Below are positions 35,617 through 44,969 of a stretch of 64,000 nt of DNA, in pieces. Position 1 is the first letter of the stretch; every line of letters starts with the position of its first letter. The notes below the pieces were generated by a model that was not told the DNA's origin, searched no databases, and saw only the letters and a list, made by a program, of their open reading frames with translations. The translations under genes were made by a program, and so were the position numbers. Source of the stretch: Natrinema gelatinilyticum (GTDB taxonomy: Archaea; Halobacteriota; Halobacteria; Halobacteriales; Natrialbaceae); assembly GCF_024266705.1 (NCBI RefSeq), contig NZ_CP100757.1, positions 930,001 through 994,000 of the forward strand, written 5' to 3'.

Positions 35617-35665
35617 GGTGCTGACATCCTCTCACGACTGCAGTCGTGGGCTTTCTCCTCAAACC
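35617..35665 (+). repeat. Solo left end of an IS200/IS605-type element
   Basis: GCTGACATCCTCTCACGACTG with a perfect 16-base hairpin CACGACTGCAGTCGTG (35633-35648), then GGGCTTTCTCCTC. The element at 52490 likewise begins after TGAC with ATCCTC and a hairpin. Terminal subterminal hairpins next to a TGAC-type target are the mark of HUH single-strand transposition. Only the end remains. Confidence 0.6.
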
Positions 35666-35688
35666 TCTGTAATTCGCTTCTTCACAGC

Positions 35689-35880
35689 ATGCCCTTTCGC
35701 AGGTGGCTGCGGTGTCCGGAGTGCGGAGGTGACGACACGGGAATGCTCGCATATCAGATTGCGATTGTGCTCGAGTGTTACGACTGTAGTACCGTAGAGG
35801 AGTTCAAACTGGGGGAAGAGGTATCGGTCCACGAACTCGACGTAGCCGAGATTGAGTCCAGTTCGGCGGACGACGACTAA
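35689..35880 (+). CDS. 63-residue zinc-ribbon protein
   Basis: From the ATG at 35689 the protein reads MPFRRWLRCPECGGDDTGM, then LECYDCSTVEEF, giving two CxxC pairs and an acidic tail. A single treble-clef or ribbon fold is likely. Similar size and position to the protein at 35441; the solo transposon end lies between them. Confidence 0.65.
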   Translation: MPFRRWLRCPECGGDDTGMLAYQIAIVLECYDCSTVEEFKLGEEVSVHELDVAEIESSSADDD

Positions 35881-35889
35881 TTCTCTGAG

Positions 35890-36150
35890 CGTCGTCGTTA
35901 GCAGGGTGCGGGTGTCGTCAACGACGCGATCGCGATTGTGGATCGCATTCACGTGAGATGAACAGACGTTCGACATCGGAGGCGAGTCGTCGGTGATCTG
36001 GCGAACGCGCAGATGCTGACCGCCTTTGTGCTGACTCGAGAGCACCTCGTCAATCAGCGCGTCATCGTGGTCGCGATCGTTTCATCGATGACGTAGTCGG
36101 TCACGTCCTCGCTGCCATCAATCGGGATCTCCGGCTCGTCGTTGACCATA
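35890..36150 (-). pseudogene. Broken small gene, family unknown
   Basis: From an ATG at 36150 the frame reads MVNDEPEIPIDGSEDVTDYV and ends early at 36058. After a one-base shift it continues LIDEVLSSQHKGGQHLRVRQ, then ITDDSPPMSNVCSSH. The two parts read like one acidic cytoplasmic protein with a single frameshift. Low certainty. Confidence 0.35.
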
Positions 36151-36191
36151 ATAAAGGGCTGTACTACTACCAAATCACCGTGGAGGAAAAC

Positions 36192-37407
36192 TAAATGTAT
36201 CTTCAACCGTATTCTTGCTAGTTCTCCTCGATTTCAACCGGGTAGAGTTGGCGTAGCTTGATTCGTGCGTCGTCGGTCGTGAACTGCCAGTCGATCAGTC
36301 GGTCAACCGCGTTTCGATGAGCCTGCCACGCAGCGACCTCCGAGCGGAGGGTCGCTGCGTGGTAGATCCGGCGATCGAGACACTGCCGTTTGAGGACGCC
36401 CAGCTCTATCTCGGCCATGTTCAACCAACTTCCTTTTTTGGGGACGTAGTGGAACTTGAACCGAGCGAGGTACGCTTGGGCTTGGTCTGGCGGGAAAAAC
36501 TGGTAGAAGCCAGCGGGATTGTGCGTATTGAGTTGATCGACCACCACCCGGATGCACTCCGCATCCGGGTAGTGGTCATCCGCGAGTTCAACCATCCGAT
36601 CAATCCATTCGGTAGTACGTCTCCGCTCGGTAATCTCGACGTTGACCCACCCAGTCAACGGTTCCGTTGCGAGATGAATCCGCTGTTTCCCATTGCGTTC
36701 ATACCGATGATCGACGCGAGCGACCGCTCCCGGTTTCGCCGGGAGCGGGTCGCGCTTGTGGCCACGGAGTGCTTTGCTGGACTCGTCGAAACAAATGACT
36801 GGACGGTTCTCATCGTACGGTTCGTGGTAGAGGTCGAGAACGTCCTCCATGTAGTAGACGAAGTCAGCGTCTTGTTCAGGCGGAATCGCCCAGTAGTCCG
36901 AGAGATGCGGTTTCAGGGTGTTTTTTTAGACGCTGTCGAACGGTTTCGTGAGAGATCGACTCGAAGTCGATCTCGTCGAGAGTCACGAGTTCGTCCGCTA
37001 GAAGATGCAGTGTCCAACGGGAGTGTCCTTCCGGTGGTTCGCTACAGGCCAGGCGGATAAGATGAGCTTCGGCTTTCCCGTCGAGTTTGCGTTCGTACTC
37101 ACGGTCGGGCTTGCGGCGATGAATCGCCGCGAGCCCTCGCTCACAGTAGGCTTTGCGCGTATTATACGCTGTTTTCCAATGACAACCGACGTGCTCACTG
37201 ATTTTTGAATCAGTGAGCCCGTCATCTGCTTTCAGGAGAATCCGTGCTCGCATATTGTCCTCGGCCTTCCGTTCACCGGTCGAGATGAACCACTCGAGTG
37301 TCTTGCGGTCTTCATCAGAGAGATCAACGACGTGCTTCTTCGCACCCATTCTTGGAGATAGGCTCTCAGAGAGGTTAACCTAGCAGGTCAAGGGTTGAAG
37401 TTACACT
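36192..37407 (-). mobile_element. IS630-family element, copy 1
   Basis: Imperfect terminal inverted repeats (TGTAtCTTCAACC.../...GGGTTGAAGTTACA, with TGCTAG further in) lie inside TA dinucleotides at 36192-36193 and 37406-37407, the TA target of IS630/Tc1-mariner elements. It carries one frameshifted transposase on the minus strand. The frame continuing to its right encodes a zinc-ribbon protein without a start (37408), suggesting that the insertion cut a gene or its leader. Confidence 0.8.
36218..37349 (-). pseudogene. IS630-family transposase, two frames
   Basis: The first part is 36876-37349 (MGAKKHVVDLSDEDRKTLEW..., HTH region DGLTDSKISEHVGCHWKTAY). The second part, to 36218, holds the DDE core: ICFDESSKAL, VVVDQLNTHNP and WLNMAEIELGVL. 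The change of frame falls at CTAAAAAAACACC after SHETVRQRLKKH. It is either a mutation or programmed slippage on the seven A residues. The second IS630 element here is also split a few codons after LKKH. Confidence 0.85.
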
Positions 37408-37567
37408 AAAGTCAGGGGAACGGAAATCTACATCATCTTTGTGGTACAGTGAGTGTCAATCCTGTGGCTTTGTTCTCCACGCGCTGAGCGAGACTGACCC
37501 TACACCGAGAAATTGGGATTCTTGCCCTGACTGTGGCAGTACTAATTTTAGCCGTACCGAGACGTGA
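37408..37567 (+). pseudogene. Zinc-ribbon protein gene without visible start, at the IS630 border
   Basis: The frame from the IS630 end reads KSGERKSTSSLWYSECQSCG, then LHALSETDPTPRNWDSCPDC and GSTNFSRTET-stop at 37567. CQSCG and CPDCG form a clear zinc ribbon. No ATG or convincing GTG lies in frame before the IS; TTG at about 37439 is possible. It is probably a small gene whose start was altered by the insertion. Confidence 0.5.
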
Positions 37568-37934
37568 GCTGAATCATGCTCATGGGGTCTTCGAGCGCGT
37601 CGGAGAGGTTCTTGTGTCCTGGTCACCCTTAGGATTCCCCACTAGTTCCGACTCTTCAGTTACACTTCACGACACTGATTGTCTCACAAACCAAATTTCC
37701 GTGGTGAGCCATTTATTACCTGTTACTCACATTCTCTGATACATGGTTCCCACATCTAGACAGAACACTGGATACAGGCGCTCTCTGAGGGCAAATCTCT
37801 GCTCGCGTAATGCCTCTCAGACTATATACTGACACGTATGTATGTTCAAGTATGTTGTGATATCATAACGCTATATAGAATTTGGACAAACAATAAAATT
37901 TATATTGGAATAATCTAACCGCACGTTCGGAATT
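37568..37934. other. AT-rich intergenic stretch
   Basis: No coding-like frame on either strand. The sequence becomes very AT-rich toward 37900 (AAACAATAAAATTTATATTGG), giving a good TATA-like element about 35 bases before the ATG at 37935, so this holds the promoter of the DUF7344 gene. Confidence 0.5.
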
Positions 37935-38591
37935 ATGCCAGAAGTAGACCGCCCAACCCGTTCGTCGGACGCGCCCTCCAGCGAGTCCCACCCTAACGAG
38001 TCGCGGAAACTTAGCCAAGGTGATATCTTTCACCTCCTCCAGACGAACCGCCGCCGAGAGAGTATTCGCTATCTGCTGGATCACGAGGATGAGGGGATTG
38101 TCCGAATGCGCGATATCGCTGAGCACGTTGCAGCGAAAGAGCACGATACCACGGTCAGGCAATTGACATCCTCCCAGCGCCAACGGGTCTACATCCCACT
38201 CTATCAGTCACATCTTCCGAAACTTGACAAGAATGGGATCATTGAATACAACCAGTCACGCGGCATTGTGCGCCCGGGAGACCGCCTCGAGGAGGTCCGC
38301 CCCTATCTCGAGGCACGGCACTCGAGTCGGGAGAGCGAGCAGCCAGCGCACGTGTCCGCTTCCAGTGGCGATGCCCACCCCGTGTACTACCTCACGGCCA
38401 CTGGCATCAGTCTGGGCCTGCTGGGAGCTACTGGGGGCGGCCTCTTGGCGATTTCGGAGTTGCTCCTCGCGACAATTATTACAGGTCTATTCACGCTGGC
38501 CAGCGCCGTTCTGATCCTCACCGACATCCTGCCAGCGAGTGAGACTGAGGCTATACGGTCCCAGCTTCGCAGTCGAACGACCAACAAGTGA
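37935..38591 (+). CDS. DUF7344 winged-helix protein with C-terminal membrane segments
   Basis: 218 residues. After a disordered N-terminus, residues 26-118 form the DUF7344 winged helix (DIFHLLQTNRRRESIRYLL, SSQRQRVYIPLYQSHLPKLD, GIIEYNQSRGIVRPGDRLEE). Two hydrophobic helices follow at 150-200. Proteins of this kind are common membrane-linked or soluble regulators in haloarchaea, with no defined target. Two soluble relatives are at 49166 and 59893. Confidence 0.82.
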   Translation: MPEVDRPTRSSDAPSSESHPNESRKLSQGDIFHLLQTNRRRESIRYLLDHEDEGIVRMRDIAEHVAAKEHDTTVRQLTSSQRQRVYIPLYQSHLPKLDKNGIIEYNQSRGIVRPGDRLEEVRPYLEARHSSRESEQPAHVSASSGDAHPVYYLTATGISLGLLGATGGGLLAISELLLATIITGLFTLASAVLILTDILPASETEAIRSQLRSRTTNK

Positions 38592-39466
38592 GCGAAGCGG
38601 TCGAATGATGAGAAATTCGAGTGGTTCGCACCGGTCTCAAGCCGTTGCCATACCACGAACGCATGGGCTAACATCACCACTGAGAGGTGATGATGAATGC
38701 CATTCCAGGTTCGTCCCAGGTACTCGTCAGCGCCGAGGTTCTGCTGAATATCCCCGTGAAACTGCTCTACGCACCATCGAAGTTGTGCCCAGGACACTAA
38801 TTCTTCAAGAGACGCCTCATCAACGCCCCAGCAGATCCATGCCCTGAAATTCCTGGTTTCTCCGTTTCGTCATCGGTGTGCTCGTTCTTCAGGAGCAACC
38901 AGCCTGTTTCATCGCTCACCAACCCTGTATCCCGGCGTTTCACCTCTCGAACTCGTGTTCGATAGAATTCACTGGAGAAGGTTTCTTTGGTCCTTTCATT
39001 CCACGTAATCTTAGTTCAAGCGTCGTCGCCGAGGCACTCGGCGACTTCCGCTGGTGTCTCCGACGTCACGTCTTCCGGATGAGCAGCGTGCTTCCGACTG
39101 GGATGAGCGTCTGGATGGATCAGGTCGGTGTCCTCATGAACGACCCGGAACTCTGCCGGTAACACTTCCATGACATAAGGCTCAGAAATCGCCTGGAGTT
39201 TCCATCTGAAATTCCGGGCTTCACCGAAGAACCTATCGGCAACGACACAGCCGTGCTCGATTTCGCTTGAGACTGCCCGTTCGACGATTTTCAGGGCGAT
39301 TTCGGGCTTGGACTGGTGTTCGATGTCAACGTCAGCGCAATATACTGGTCGAACGTGTCGGGGAATTCGTTACCGCGACCGACGAGGTCTCCGAGCGGTG
39401 GATGTGCCGCGACCAGCACTCGTGCATTGAGAGCAGCAGTCTCATCTTCTGCACGCTTTGCCTCCC
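38592..39466 (-). pseudogene. IS701-type transposase remnant
   Basis: Minus-strand pieces in several frames: HQSKPEIALKIVERAVSSEI, HGCVVADRFFGEARNFRWKL, then after a stop VSDETGWLLLKNEHTDDETE, then WAQLRWCVEQFHGDIQQNLG and GRTWNGIHHHLSVVMLAHAF. The last blocks are the RW..E..F...K..LGL.. and R.W...H.H..L.. C-terminus of IS701/IS4-like transposases. Multiple stops and frameshifts show long decay. It fills the gap between the DUF7344 gene and the ABC permeases. Confidence 0.75.
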
Positions 39467-39469
39467 TGG

Positions 39470-40705
39470 CTACGACTCGAGTGCGGCGGGACTGGCGAGA
39501 CGACTCGCCTGCCAGCCGGTGCCAACCGCGACGACCGTGCCGACGACGAGTGCCGTCCCGAAGCCGAGTGCGTAGACGGCGGCCGTCGGCCGAACGATGC
39601 GCTCGAAGCCAAGCATAGTTATCGCGACATGGTTCAAACCGCGCGCGAGCACGGGGGTCGCTGCAAGTCCGAGCACCCCGCCGAGGAGGCCGATCAACGC
39701 TCCTTCTACGCCGATGAGTCCAGCGAGCAGCCAGCGAGAAAGCCCGATGGCACGGAGCGCCGCGAGCGGCTTCCGCTGTTGGTAGGTGACGAGCGCAAGG
39801 AGGTTCGCCGTGAACGAGACACCGCCGACGATTGCGAGGCCGATCAGCGTCACGCCGCTGGCGACCACGAGTATGCGATCGGACACCATGGCCGCGAACT
39901 GATCATCGCTGGTCCGGACCTCGTACGCCGGATACGTCGCCTGCAACTCATCGCGGACGGCATCGCGGTCGGCGTCGTCGGTGACGTTGACGGTAACGAA
40001 GGCGGCCCGATCCGTGCCAGCGGTGCCGGTCACGGCCTGGAGTTCGGTGAGTGGCATCGTCACCGTCGGCGTCCCCAGATACTGCCCGTAGTAGGAGCCG
40101 ATGCCGATGACGGTGTAGGGCTGCGTGCGCTGGCTGCTCGCCCCGAGGTAGACGGTGTCACCAACGGTGAGGTCAAACCGGTTGGCGAGCGTTGGATGGA
40201 TGACGACCACATCCGACGGGGGTTCTACGCGGTTGCCTGCTGACTGGGTATTATTATAGGCCGCGTCCGTAAAACCCTGGCCAGCCTCGAAGTCGAAGTG
40301 TCTATGGGTGCCCTGGATACCGACGGCGGTGACGCGCTCGACCTCGGCGGCCGAGGTCCCAATGTAGACCTCGTGCATCGCGATCGTCGAGACGTCCCCG
40401 CCGGGGACGTCTTCCCGCTCCCGGATGTTGGCGGCGATCCGTCGGGCGCCGACGACGTCGTTCTCAGTGCCCGGGGCGTCCGCGACAGGGCCCCCCGTAA
40501 TCCAGATATCACGGCCAGCGGCGTCGAACTTTTCCTGGCCCGTCTCCATCACACCGACGCCGAGTCCGGCGAGGAGGGTGACCGCGAGCACGGCCAGCAT
40601 CACACCCCCGACTGCGAGTATCGTGCGGCCAGCCGAGTACCGGAGCTGGGCAACGCCGAGGCCACTGATCGCCCGGATGCGGGCTATCGTGGTACGCCAC
40701 GTCAC
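39470..40705 (-). CDS. FtsX/LolE-type ABC permease
   Basis: 411 residues. TM1 near 25-50, an external MacB_PCD-like domain (about 60-270), then three helices with the core TYQQRKPLAALRAIGLSRWLL typical of FtsX-type permeases. It overlaps the upstream permease by four bases (ATGA). With the ATPase at 32964 it would form a LolCDE/MacB-like exporter. Cargo unknown. Confidence 0.87.
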   Translation of the reverse strand: MTWRTTIARIRAISGLGVAQLRYSAGRTILAVGGVMLAVLAVTLLAGLGVGVMETGQEKFDAAGRDIWITGGPVADAPGTENDVVGARRIAANIREREDVPGGDVSTIAMHEVYIGTSAAEVERVTAVGIQGTHRHFDFEAGQGFTDAAYNNTQSAGNRVEPPSDVVVIHPTLANRFDLTVGDTVYLGASSQRTQPYTVIGIGSYYGQYLGTPTVTMPLTELQAVTGTAGTDRAAFVTVNVTDDADRDAVRDELQATYPAYEVRTSDDQFAAMVSDRILVVASGVTLIGLAIVGGVSFTANLLALVTYQQRKPLAALRAIGLSRWLLAGLIGVEGALIGLLGGVLGLAATPVLARGLNHVAITMLGFERIVRPTAAVYALGFGTALVVGTVVAVGTGWQASRLASPAALES

Positions 40706-41952
40706 CGGTTGACCTCCGCGAGTACCTCTGTCCGAGCAGCGAGCGCGAGTGGATACGGCAGCGCGAGCAGTGCCGCCAGCAGGGCCACCGCGAGCGCGTA
40801 CGGAACAACAAGTGGATGGAAAGCTGCGACGGCACTAGGGGCGATTGTCGCCGTCGCGAGGGCGTTTACGGCCGTGATCGCGCCAGCGCCGAGGACGAGT
40901 CCGAGCACTGCCCCACACCCCGTCATCGCCACCATTGTCACCGCTACAATCGCGAGCCGACTCCGGAGCGGAAAGCCAATCGTACTGAGGGTCGCCAGCG
41001 TCTGACGGTTCGCTTCGACTGTCAGGCCGGAGGTCGTCGCGACGAACAGCGTACAGATGCTGACTGCGATTACCAGGGCGAGTACGCTCGTCACGAGCGC
41101 GAGCGTGTCATCAAACAGGGCACTGGGAACGATGGCCGCAGCCGACGTCGTCTCAACCGTAGCCGTCGGATACGCTGCGTCGACGCCCGCCTGTGCGGCT
41201 TCCTGTTCTCCCCACACGAGCACCTGGTCAGCGAGATCAGCGTTATCGGCAGCGGTGAGTGACTGCAGATCGCTCAGATGGACCAGCGCGACGGGCATTT
41301 CCGTGCCATCGTCTGCGCGCTGTTCGACGGCCATCACAGTGGCTGTGCGTTCGGCGCGGTCGCTCGTGAGGGCAAGCGACTCGCCGGGCGACACGTCGAG
41401 CGTCTCGGCGGCGGCCGTCGAAAGGACAATCTCGTCGGCTGGCGGCCCGTCATAGGTTCCCCCCGCGTAGTGGGGATCACCCGGCGCGAGCGTGTCGGTT
41501 GGGAGGCCAGCTACTGTCGCCGACGCTGGCCCTGGGATGATGCCGACGACGAGGATGTAGTGGGACTGAGCGCTGTCGGGCGCTCGCACGCGGACCGGTT
41601 CGACGAGCACCGGCGTCGCATGGGTAACACCTGCTTGCTCGCGGATCTCCCTGGCTCGCTCGTGGCTCGCCCCCAGCCGGGGGGCCTCGACGCCGGCCAC
41701 CGACGACTGAACGTCGCTGTCGCCGGGCACAGCCCGGACGTCGGCGTCGTGGGCGAGGCCTTGATCGTTGGCGAGCGCGAGCGCGACCCCTGTGACGAGC
41801 ACGAGGTTAGCGACCGTTACCGCGACGATGAGGACGGTCGCGACGGTCTGTCCCTGCGCTACTGTCGTCATCTGTCGGCGGACGCGGGCGACCGCGAGGC
41901 CGACGAGGCCACGCCAGCGGTGGTACCAGCGTGTGGGATCGCACTCAGTCAT
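40702..41952 (-). CDS. FtsX/LolC-type ABC permease
   Basis: 416 residues from the ATG at 41952, which removes a non-coding-looking upstream extension. TM1 is at about 38-62, the external domain runs to about 280, then three helices follow, with VEANRQTLATLSTIGFPLRS as the FtsX-core cytoplasmic loop. First gene of a two-permease unit; translation is coupled to the next gene by a four-base overlap. Confidence 0.85.
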   Translation of the reverse strand: MTECDPTRWYHRWRGLVGLAVARVRRQMTTVAQGQTVATVLIVAVTVANLVLVTGVALALANDQGLAHDADVRAVPGDSDVQSSVAGVEAPRLGASHERAREIREQAGVTHATPVLVEPVRVRAPDSAQSHYILVVGIIPGPASATVAGLPTDTLAPGDPHYAGGTYDGPPADEIVLSTAAAETLDVSPGESLALTSDRAERTATVMAVEQRADDGTEMPVALVHLSDLQSLTAADNADLADQVLVWGEQEAAQAGVDAAYPTATVETTSAAAIVPSALFDDTLALVTSVLALVIAVSICTLFVATTSGLTVEANRQTLATLSTIGFPLRSRLAIVAVTMVAMTGCGAVLGLVLGAGAITAVNALATATIAPSAVAAFHPLVVPYALAVALLAALLALPYPLALAARTEVLAEVNR

Positions 41953-42428
41953 GATCGGCTCGAGGCAGTGTTCCGTGGGAGCGCGCGTTGCACGCAACAG
42001 GGAGCTTGATGTTCGGCGCAGGACACTCGACGTCGAAGCAGTTGCCAACCCGCCAGTGGCTGTGCGCAGGAGCAGCCCTAAGCGTGCTCACCGACCGCGG
42101 CCATTTCACGGAGCCTGCCACATCACACAGCGTTTCGGCCCCTTGTTTTTGCTCCCCTACTCTCGGTTGGCCCTCGATACTGGTCGTGCCAGTGCGCCGC
42201 TGACTGGGCTATCGTGATTAGCGGAGCAATCCATAGTTCTGGTCCGCTCCCAGACAGCATCTGATCGCATGGGCGTGCGAGATACAGAGCGCGAATGTTG
42301 CACGAGATCTGGCTCGATTTGCGAAGGCGGTGATCGCTACATACACGTCAAGCAGGTAACGAGGTGATAATCGATCTCATCGATAGCTGTCAAAAACGGC
42401 TTGCTGAATACAGAGAATGTATTCACCT
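41953..42428. other. Intergenic stretch with a half copy of a dispersed repeat
   Basis: No intact gene. GTGCGAGATACAGAGCGCGAAT at about 42287-42308 is the right half of the repeat described at 47869, and TTGCTGAATACAGAGAATG near 42400 resembles its outer flank. The IS110-family element begins at 42429. Confidence 0.5.
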
Positions 42429-42631
42429 ATGGAAATTCTGCTGATTAAACAAGCCACGTTTGCTAAGATAATTCTTCGGGCGATCAGGACTTGCTGCAGT
42501 CTTCGAGCATAGAATCGACAACCGGCGAACCGATGGCTACTGTAACAGCCATCAGGCGGGAGACTTCTTGGTTGCGAGAGTTATCACTCACGCTGCCACC
42601 GACCGGCCAATGAGCGCCGCCCCGGCGGCGC

Positions 42632-43658
42632 TCAGGCACTCACCCCTGGTGGATCGTACACCTCCTCACGGTCCAGCATATGATACATTGAAACCAGCAG
42701 TTTCCGGGCGGTTGCTACAATCGCTGTTTTCGAGTTCTTCTTTCGAGCTAACCGGTTGAAAAACCGGCCGAGGTACTCGTCTTCGCATGTATGAACTGCC
42801 GTGTACGACGCTTGGACGAGCAGCCACCGGACTCGTCCTGATCCTCGCTTCGAGATGCTTCCCTCAAACCGCGAGTCGCCAGACTCGCGGATTATCGGGT
42901 TCAACCCGACGTAACTTACGACCTCCTTGGCCCGGTCAAACCGGGCGACCTCTCCCAACTCCGCGTAAATCGTCAACGCTGTAAAGTAACTCACACCAGG
43001 AATCGTCATCAGGAGCTGGGTCTCCTTCAGAGACCCTCAGGAGCTGGGTCTCCTTCAGAGACCCAGCCCGCTCCTCGATCTCTGCTTCCAACGACTCAAT
43101 CTGCTCAGTGAGTGTCTGAATAAGCTCTAGATGCGATTCCAGCAACGCATCCCATGGTGCCGGGAGCGAGAGTTCCGCGAGGAACTCTCGTCCCTCCACA
43201 CTCAGCGGTTTTACCTCCTGAGCGATCCCGTGGTCACTCAACAAGCCATGGATCTTGTTCGCGTACTCGGTCCGGTTCTCGACAAGCTTCTGGCGCCCGC
43301 GCACAAGTGCGCGGGCTTGCCGAACCTCGTCGGTAGGAACATAGCTTTCAGGAATCGAGCCTAACCTAACCATCCGAGCGAGTTGTTTCGCGTCGACGCG
43401 ATCAGTTTTCTTGTCCGAGTCGGAGATTAACTTTAGTTCGCCTGGATTAGCAACGATCACATCCAGATACTCTGAAAGAGTATCATGGATGTGGTAGTAA
43501 TTGCTAGTCGCTTCAAGCGCGGCTTTTGACCCAGCGTACTGCTGGGCAAAGTCGTCGAGGTTCGCGTTTTCGACGCGAACCTCTTCGACAATCTCACCGT
43601 TTTCGTCCAATACTGCGATTTGTGAGTACCGTTTGTGTACGTCGATTCCGATGAACAT
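42632..43658 (-). pseudogene. IS110-family transposase, frameshifted by a 28-bp tandem duplication
   Basis: From the ATG at 43658: MFIGIDVHKRYSQIAVLDEN with the DEDD-type RuvC start, TDRVDAKQLARM, and, past the break, TIPGVSYFTALTIYAELG and the serine-containing YVGLNP...ESGDSRFEGSISKRG region of IS110 enzymes. Up to KETQLL the first frame is good. The duplication at 43009-43064 then throws it out of frame. All other sequence looks intact, so the inactivation is young. Confidence 0.9.
43009..43064. repeat. Perfect 28-bp tandem duplication inside the IS110 transposase gene
   Basis: Units at 43009-43036 and 43037-43064 are identical. The second IS110 copy (54046-55463) has one unit. As 28 is not a multiple of three it breaks the reading frame. 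Confidence 0.95.
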
Positions 43659-43713
43659 TGGGTTCACCTCGGGACGGCGGTGCGTGAAACAGAGATTCAC
43701 CTATACGGGCTTT

Positions 43714-43742
43714 CCCGACTGCCGCCAGGAGCGGCAGTCGGG
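43714..43742 (-). other. Hairpin in the 5' non-coding end of IS110 copy 1 (loop orientation 1)
   Basis: Arms of 12 bases, CCCGACTGCCGC and GCGGCAGTCGGG, enclose a five-base loop. In transposase orientation the loop is TCCTG here and CAGGA in copy 2 (54178-54206): exact reverse complements, with identical arms. In IS110 elements a structured bridge RNA is encoded in a non-coding end, so this could be part of one; that is inference. Confidence 0.7.
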
Positions 43743-43933
43743 CTGTGACGCCCATGACTCGGCTTCCTACGCACTCGGACCAGTCAGCAGCACGTGCTCT
43801 CGGGCACGGAATACAGCTCGGTCTCTTGCGTCCCATACTTGTGTCACGCTCTTATGGGATAGCAGAATTTCCATCGAGTCAGCAGAATAGTAATTCAGAT
43901 ACAAATATACTTCTTCCAACACTATGGGTGCGC

Positions 43934-44596
43934 ATGCATTCGATGGAATCAATATCGATCGATGACCGAGAGCTACCGCTCTACGTCACCGCACCGGGGT
44001 CGAACTCCTATCCGGGGATACTCCTCGTCCACGCATGGTGGGGGTTCAACGAGTGCTTCAGAGACATCTGCGACCGGTTGGCAAGTGAGGGCTTCCTCGT
44101 CGTGGCCCCCGATCTCTACCACGGGGACGTCGCCTCGACCACCGATGAGGCGGACGCTGTGTCGTCAGCACTCGATGCAACACGGGCCGTTGAAGACGTC
44201 TCCGCAGCGTTCGACTTCCTCCGTACTCATCAGCGGCTCGCCAACGGACTCGGCGTGATAGCGGCTTCCATGGGGGTATACTACGCGCTCAGGATGGTCC
44301 AAGATCGACCGGATGACATCGACGCGACCGTCGTCTTCTACGGAACGAGCGACGGGGATTACGTGGAGACCTCCACGGCGGTTCTGGGCCATTTCGGCGA
44401 GAACGACCCATTCGAACCCGAGCCCAATGTCGAAGCGTTTCGAGAGCGAGTGCAGGCCGGGGACGGCCCGGTCACCTTCCACACGTATCCCGATACCGAA
44501 CACTGGTTCTTCGAATCGGACCGACCGGAATACGACGAAGACGCCGCTGAGTTAGCTTGGTCCCGAACGGTTGAGTTCCTCCGGGCTGAGCTGTGA
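43934..44596 (+). CDS. Dienelactone-hydrolase-family alpha/beta hydrolase
   Basis: 220 residues from the ATG at 43934. Strand order and motifs fit the family: PGILLVHAWWGFNECFRDIC (oxyanion region), nucleophile region VIAASMGVYYAL (Ser, where classic members have Cys), acid in FGENDPFEPE and His in YPDTEHWFFESDRPEYDEDA. It acts on lactones or esters in the cytoplasm. The IS110 end is 60 bp upstream, so the native promoter may have been replaced. Confidence 0.87.
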   Translation: MHSMESISIDDRELPLYVTAPGSNSYPGILLVHAWWGFNECFRDICDRLASEGFLVVAPDLYHGDVASTTDEADAVSSALDATRAVEDVSAAFDFLRTHQRLANGLGVIAASMGVYYALRMVQDRPDDIDATVVFYGTSDGDYVETSTAVLGHFGENDPFEPEPNVEAFRERVQAGDGPVTFHTYPDTEHWFFESDRPEYDEDAAELAWSRTVEFLRAEL

Positions 44597-44969
44597 ACTC
44601 CTGCTGAATACGCGCTGTGTATCTTGCAAGGCTTCAGAAAAATGAGCTGGAACTGGCAGTTTGATCGTCGGATGATGTACTCACACGTTCATGGTTGAAG
44701 CTACTTAGGTGGTGTTTCAGCCTTCGACTTGTGAGTATCAGCATTCGCGTAGTAGCAGATTTGGACTGTGAACTGACAGTAACGGCCTGCAAGGCTTAGA
44801 GCGTGAGTTTATCAGTTTCTTCGGTGATCTGATAGAGACCACGAGTGCATACCCACGTCTTCAGGTTGGGAGTATGTTAATATCAAATTTGTAGTCATTA
44901 TACAAATTTTTGGGATATATCAGTAAAACAAAATAAATAAATATAGGATAACTGAATTTCATCTCAGTC
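44597..44969. other. Intergenic stretch with repeat half and AT-rich promoter region
   Basis: No gene seen. TGCTGAATACGCGCTGTGTATCTTGCA at 44601-44628 (quoted in part elsewhere) is the left half of the repeat described at 47869. The last 80 bases are very AT-rich (AATAAATAAATATAGG), a likely promoter for the MOSC gene. Confidence 0.5.

Larger units (their letters stand above)
42429..43874 (-). mobile_element. IS110-family element, copy 1 (1446 bp)
   Basis: Both ends carry ATGGAAATTCTGCT in inverted orientation (42429-42442 and 43861-43874). About 200 non-coding bases lie on each side of the transposase. The 5' non-coding end holds the loop-inverted hairpin at 43714, and a GAGCGCCGCC...GGCGGCGCTC hairpin sits just after the stop. 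Copy 2 at 54046 is 1418 bp. The length difference of 28 matches the 28-bp duplication found in this copy. It ends 60 bp before the dienelactone hydrolase gene. Confidence 0.87.

Noticed and set aside
38166..38180. TTGACATCCTCCC resembling the left end of MITE F
   Set aside because: It lies inside the conserved DUF7344 coding frame, and no hairpin or right end follows; a chance match.
39458..40243. Plus-strand open frame opposite the ABC permease
   Set aside because: Shadow frame; the minus-strand frame has the FtsX core loop and the ATGA overlap with its neighbour.
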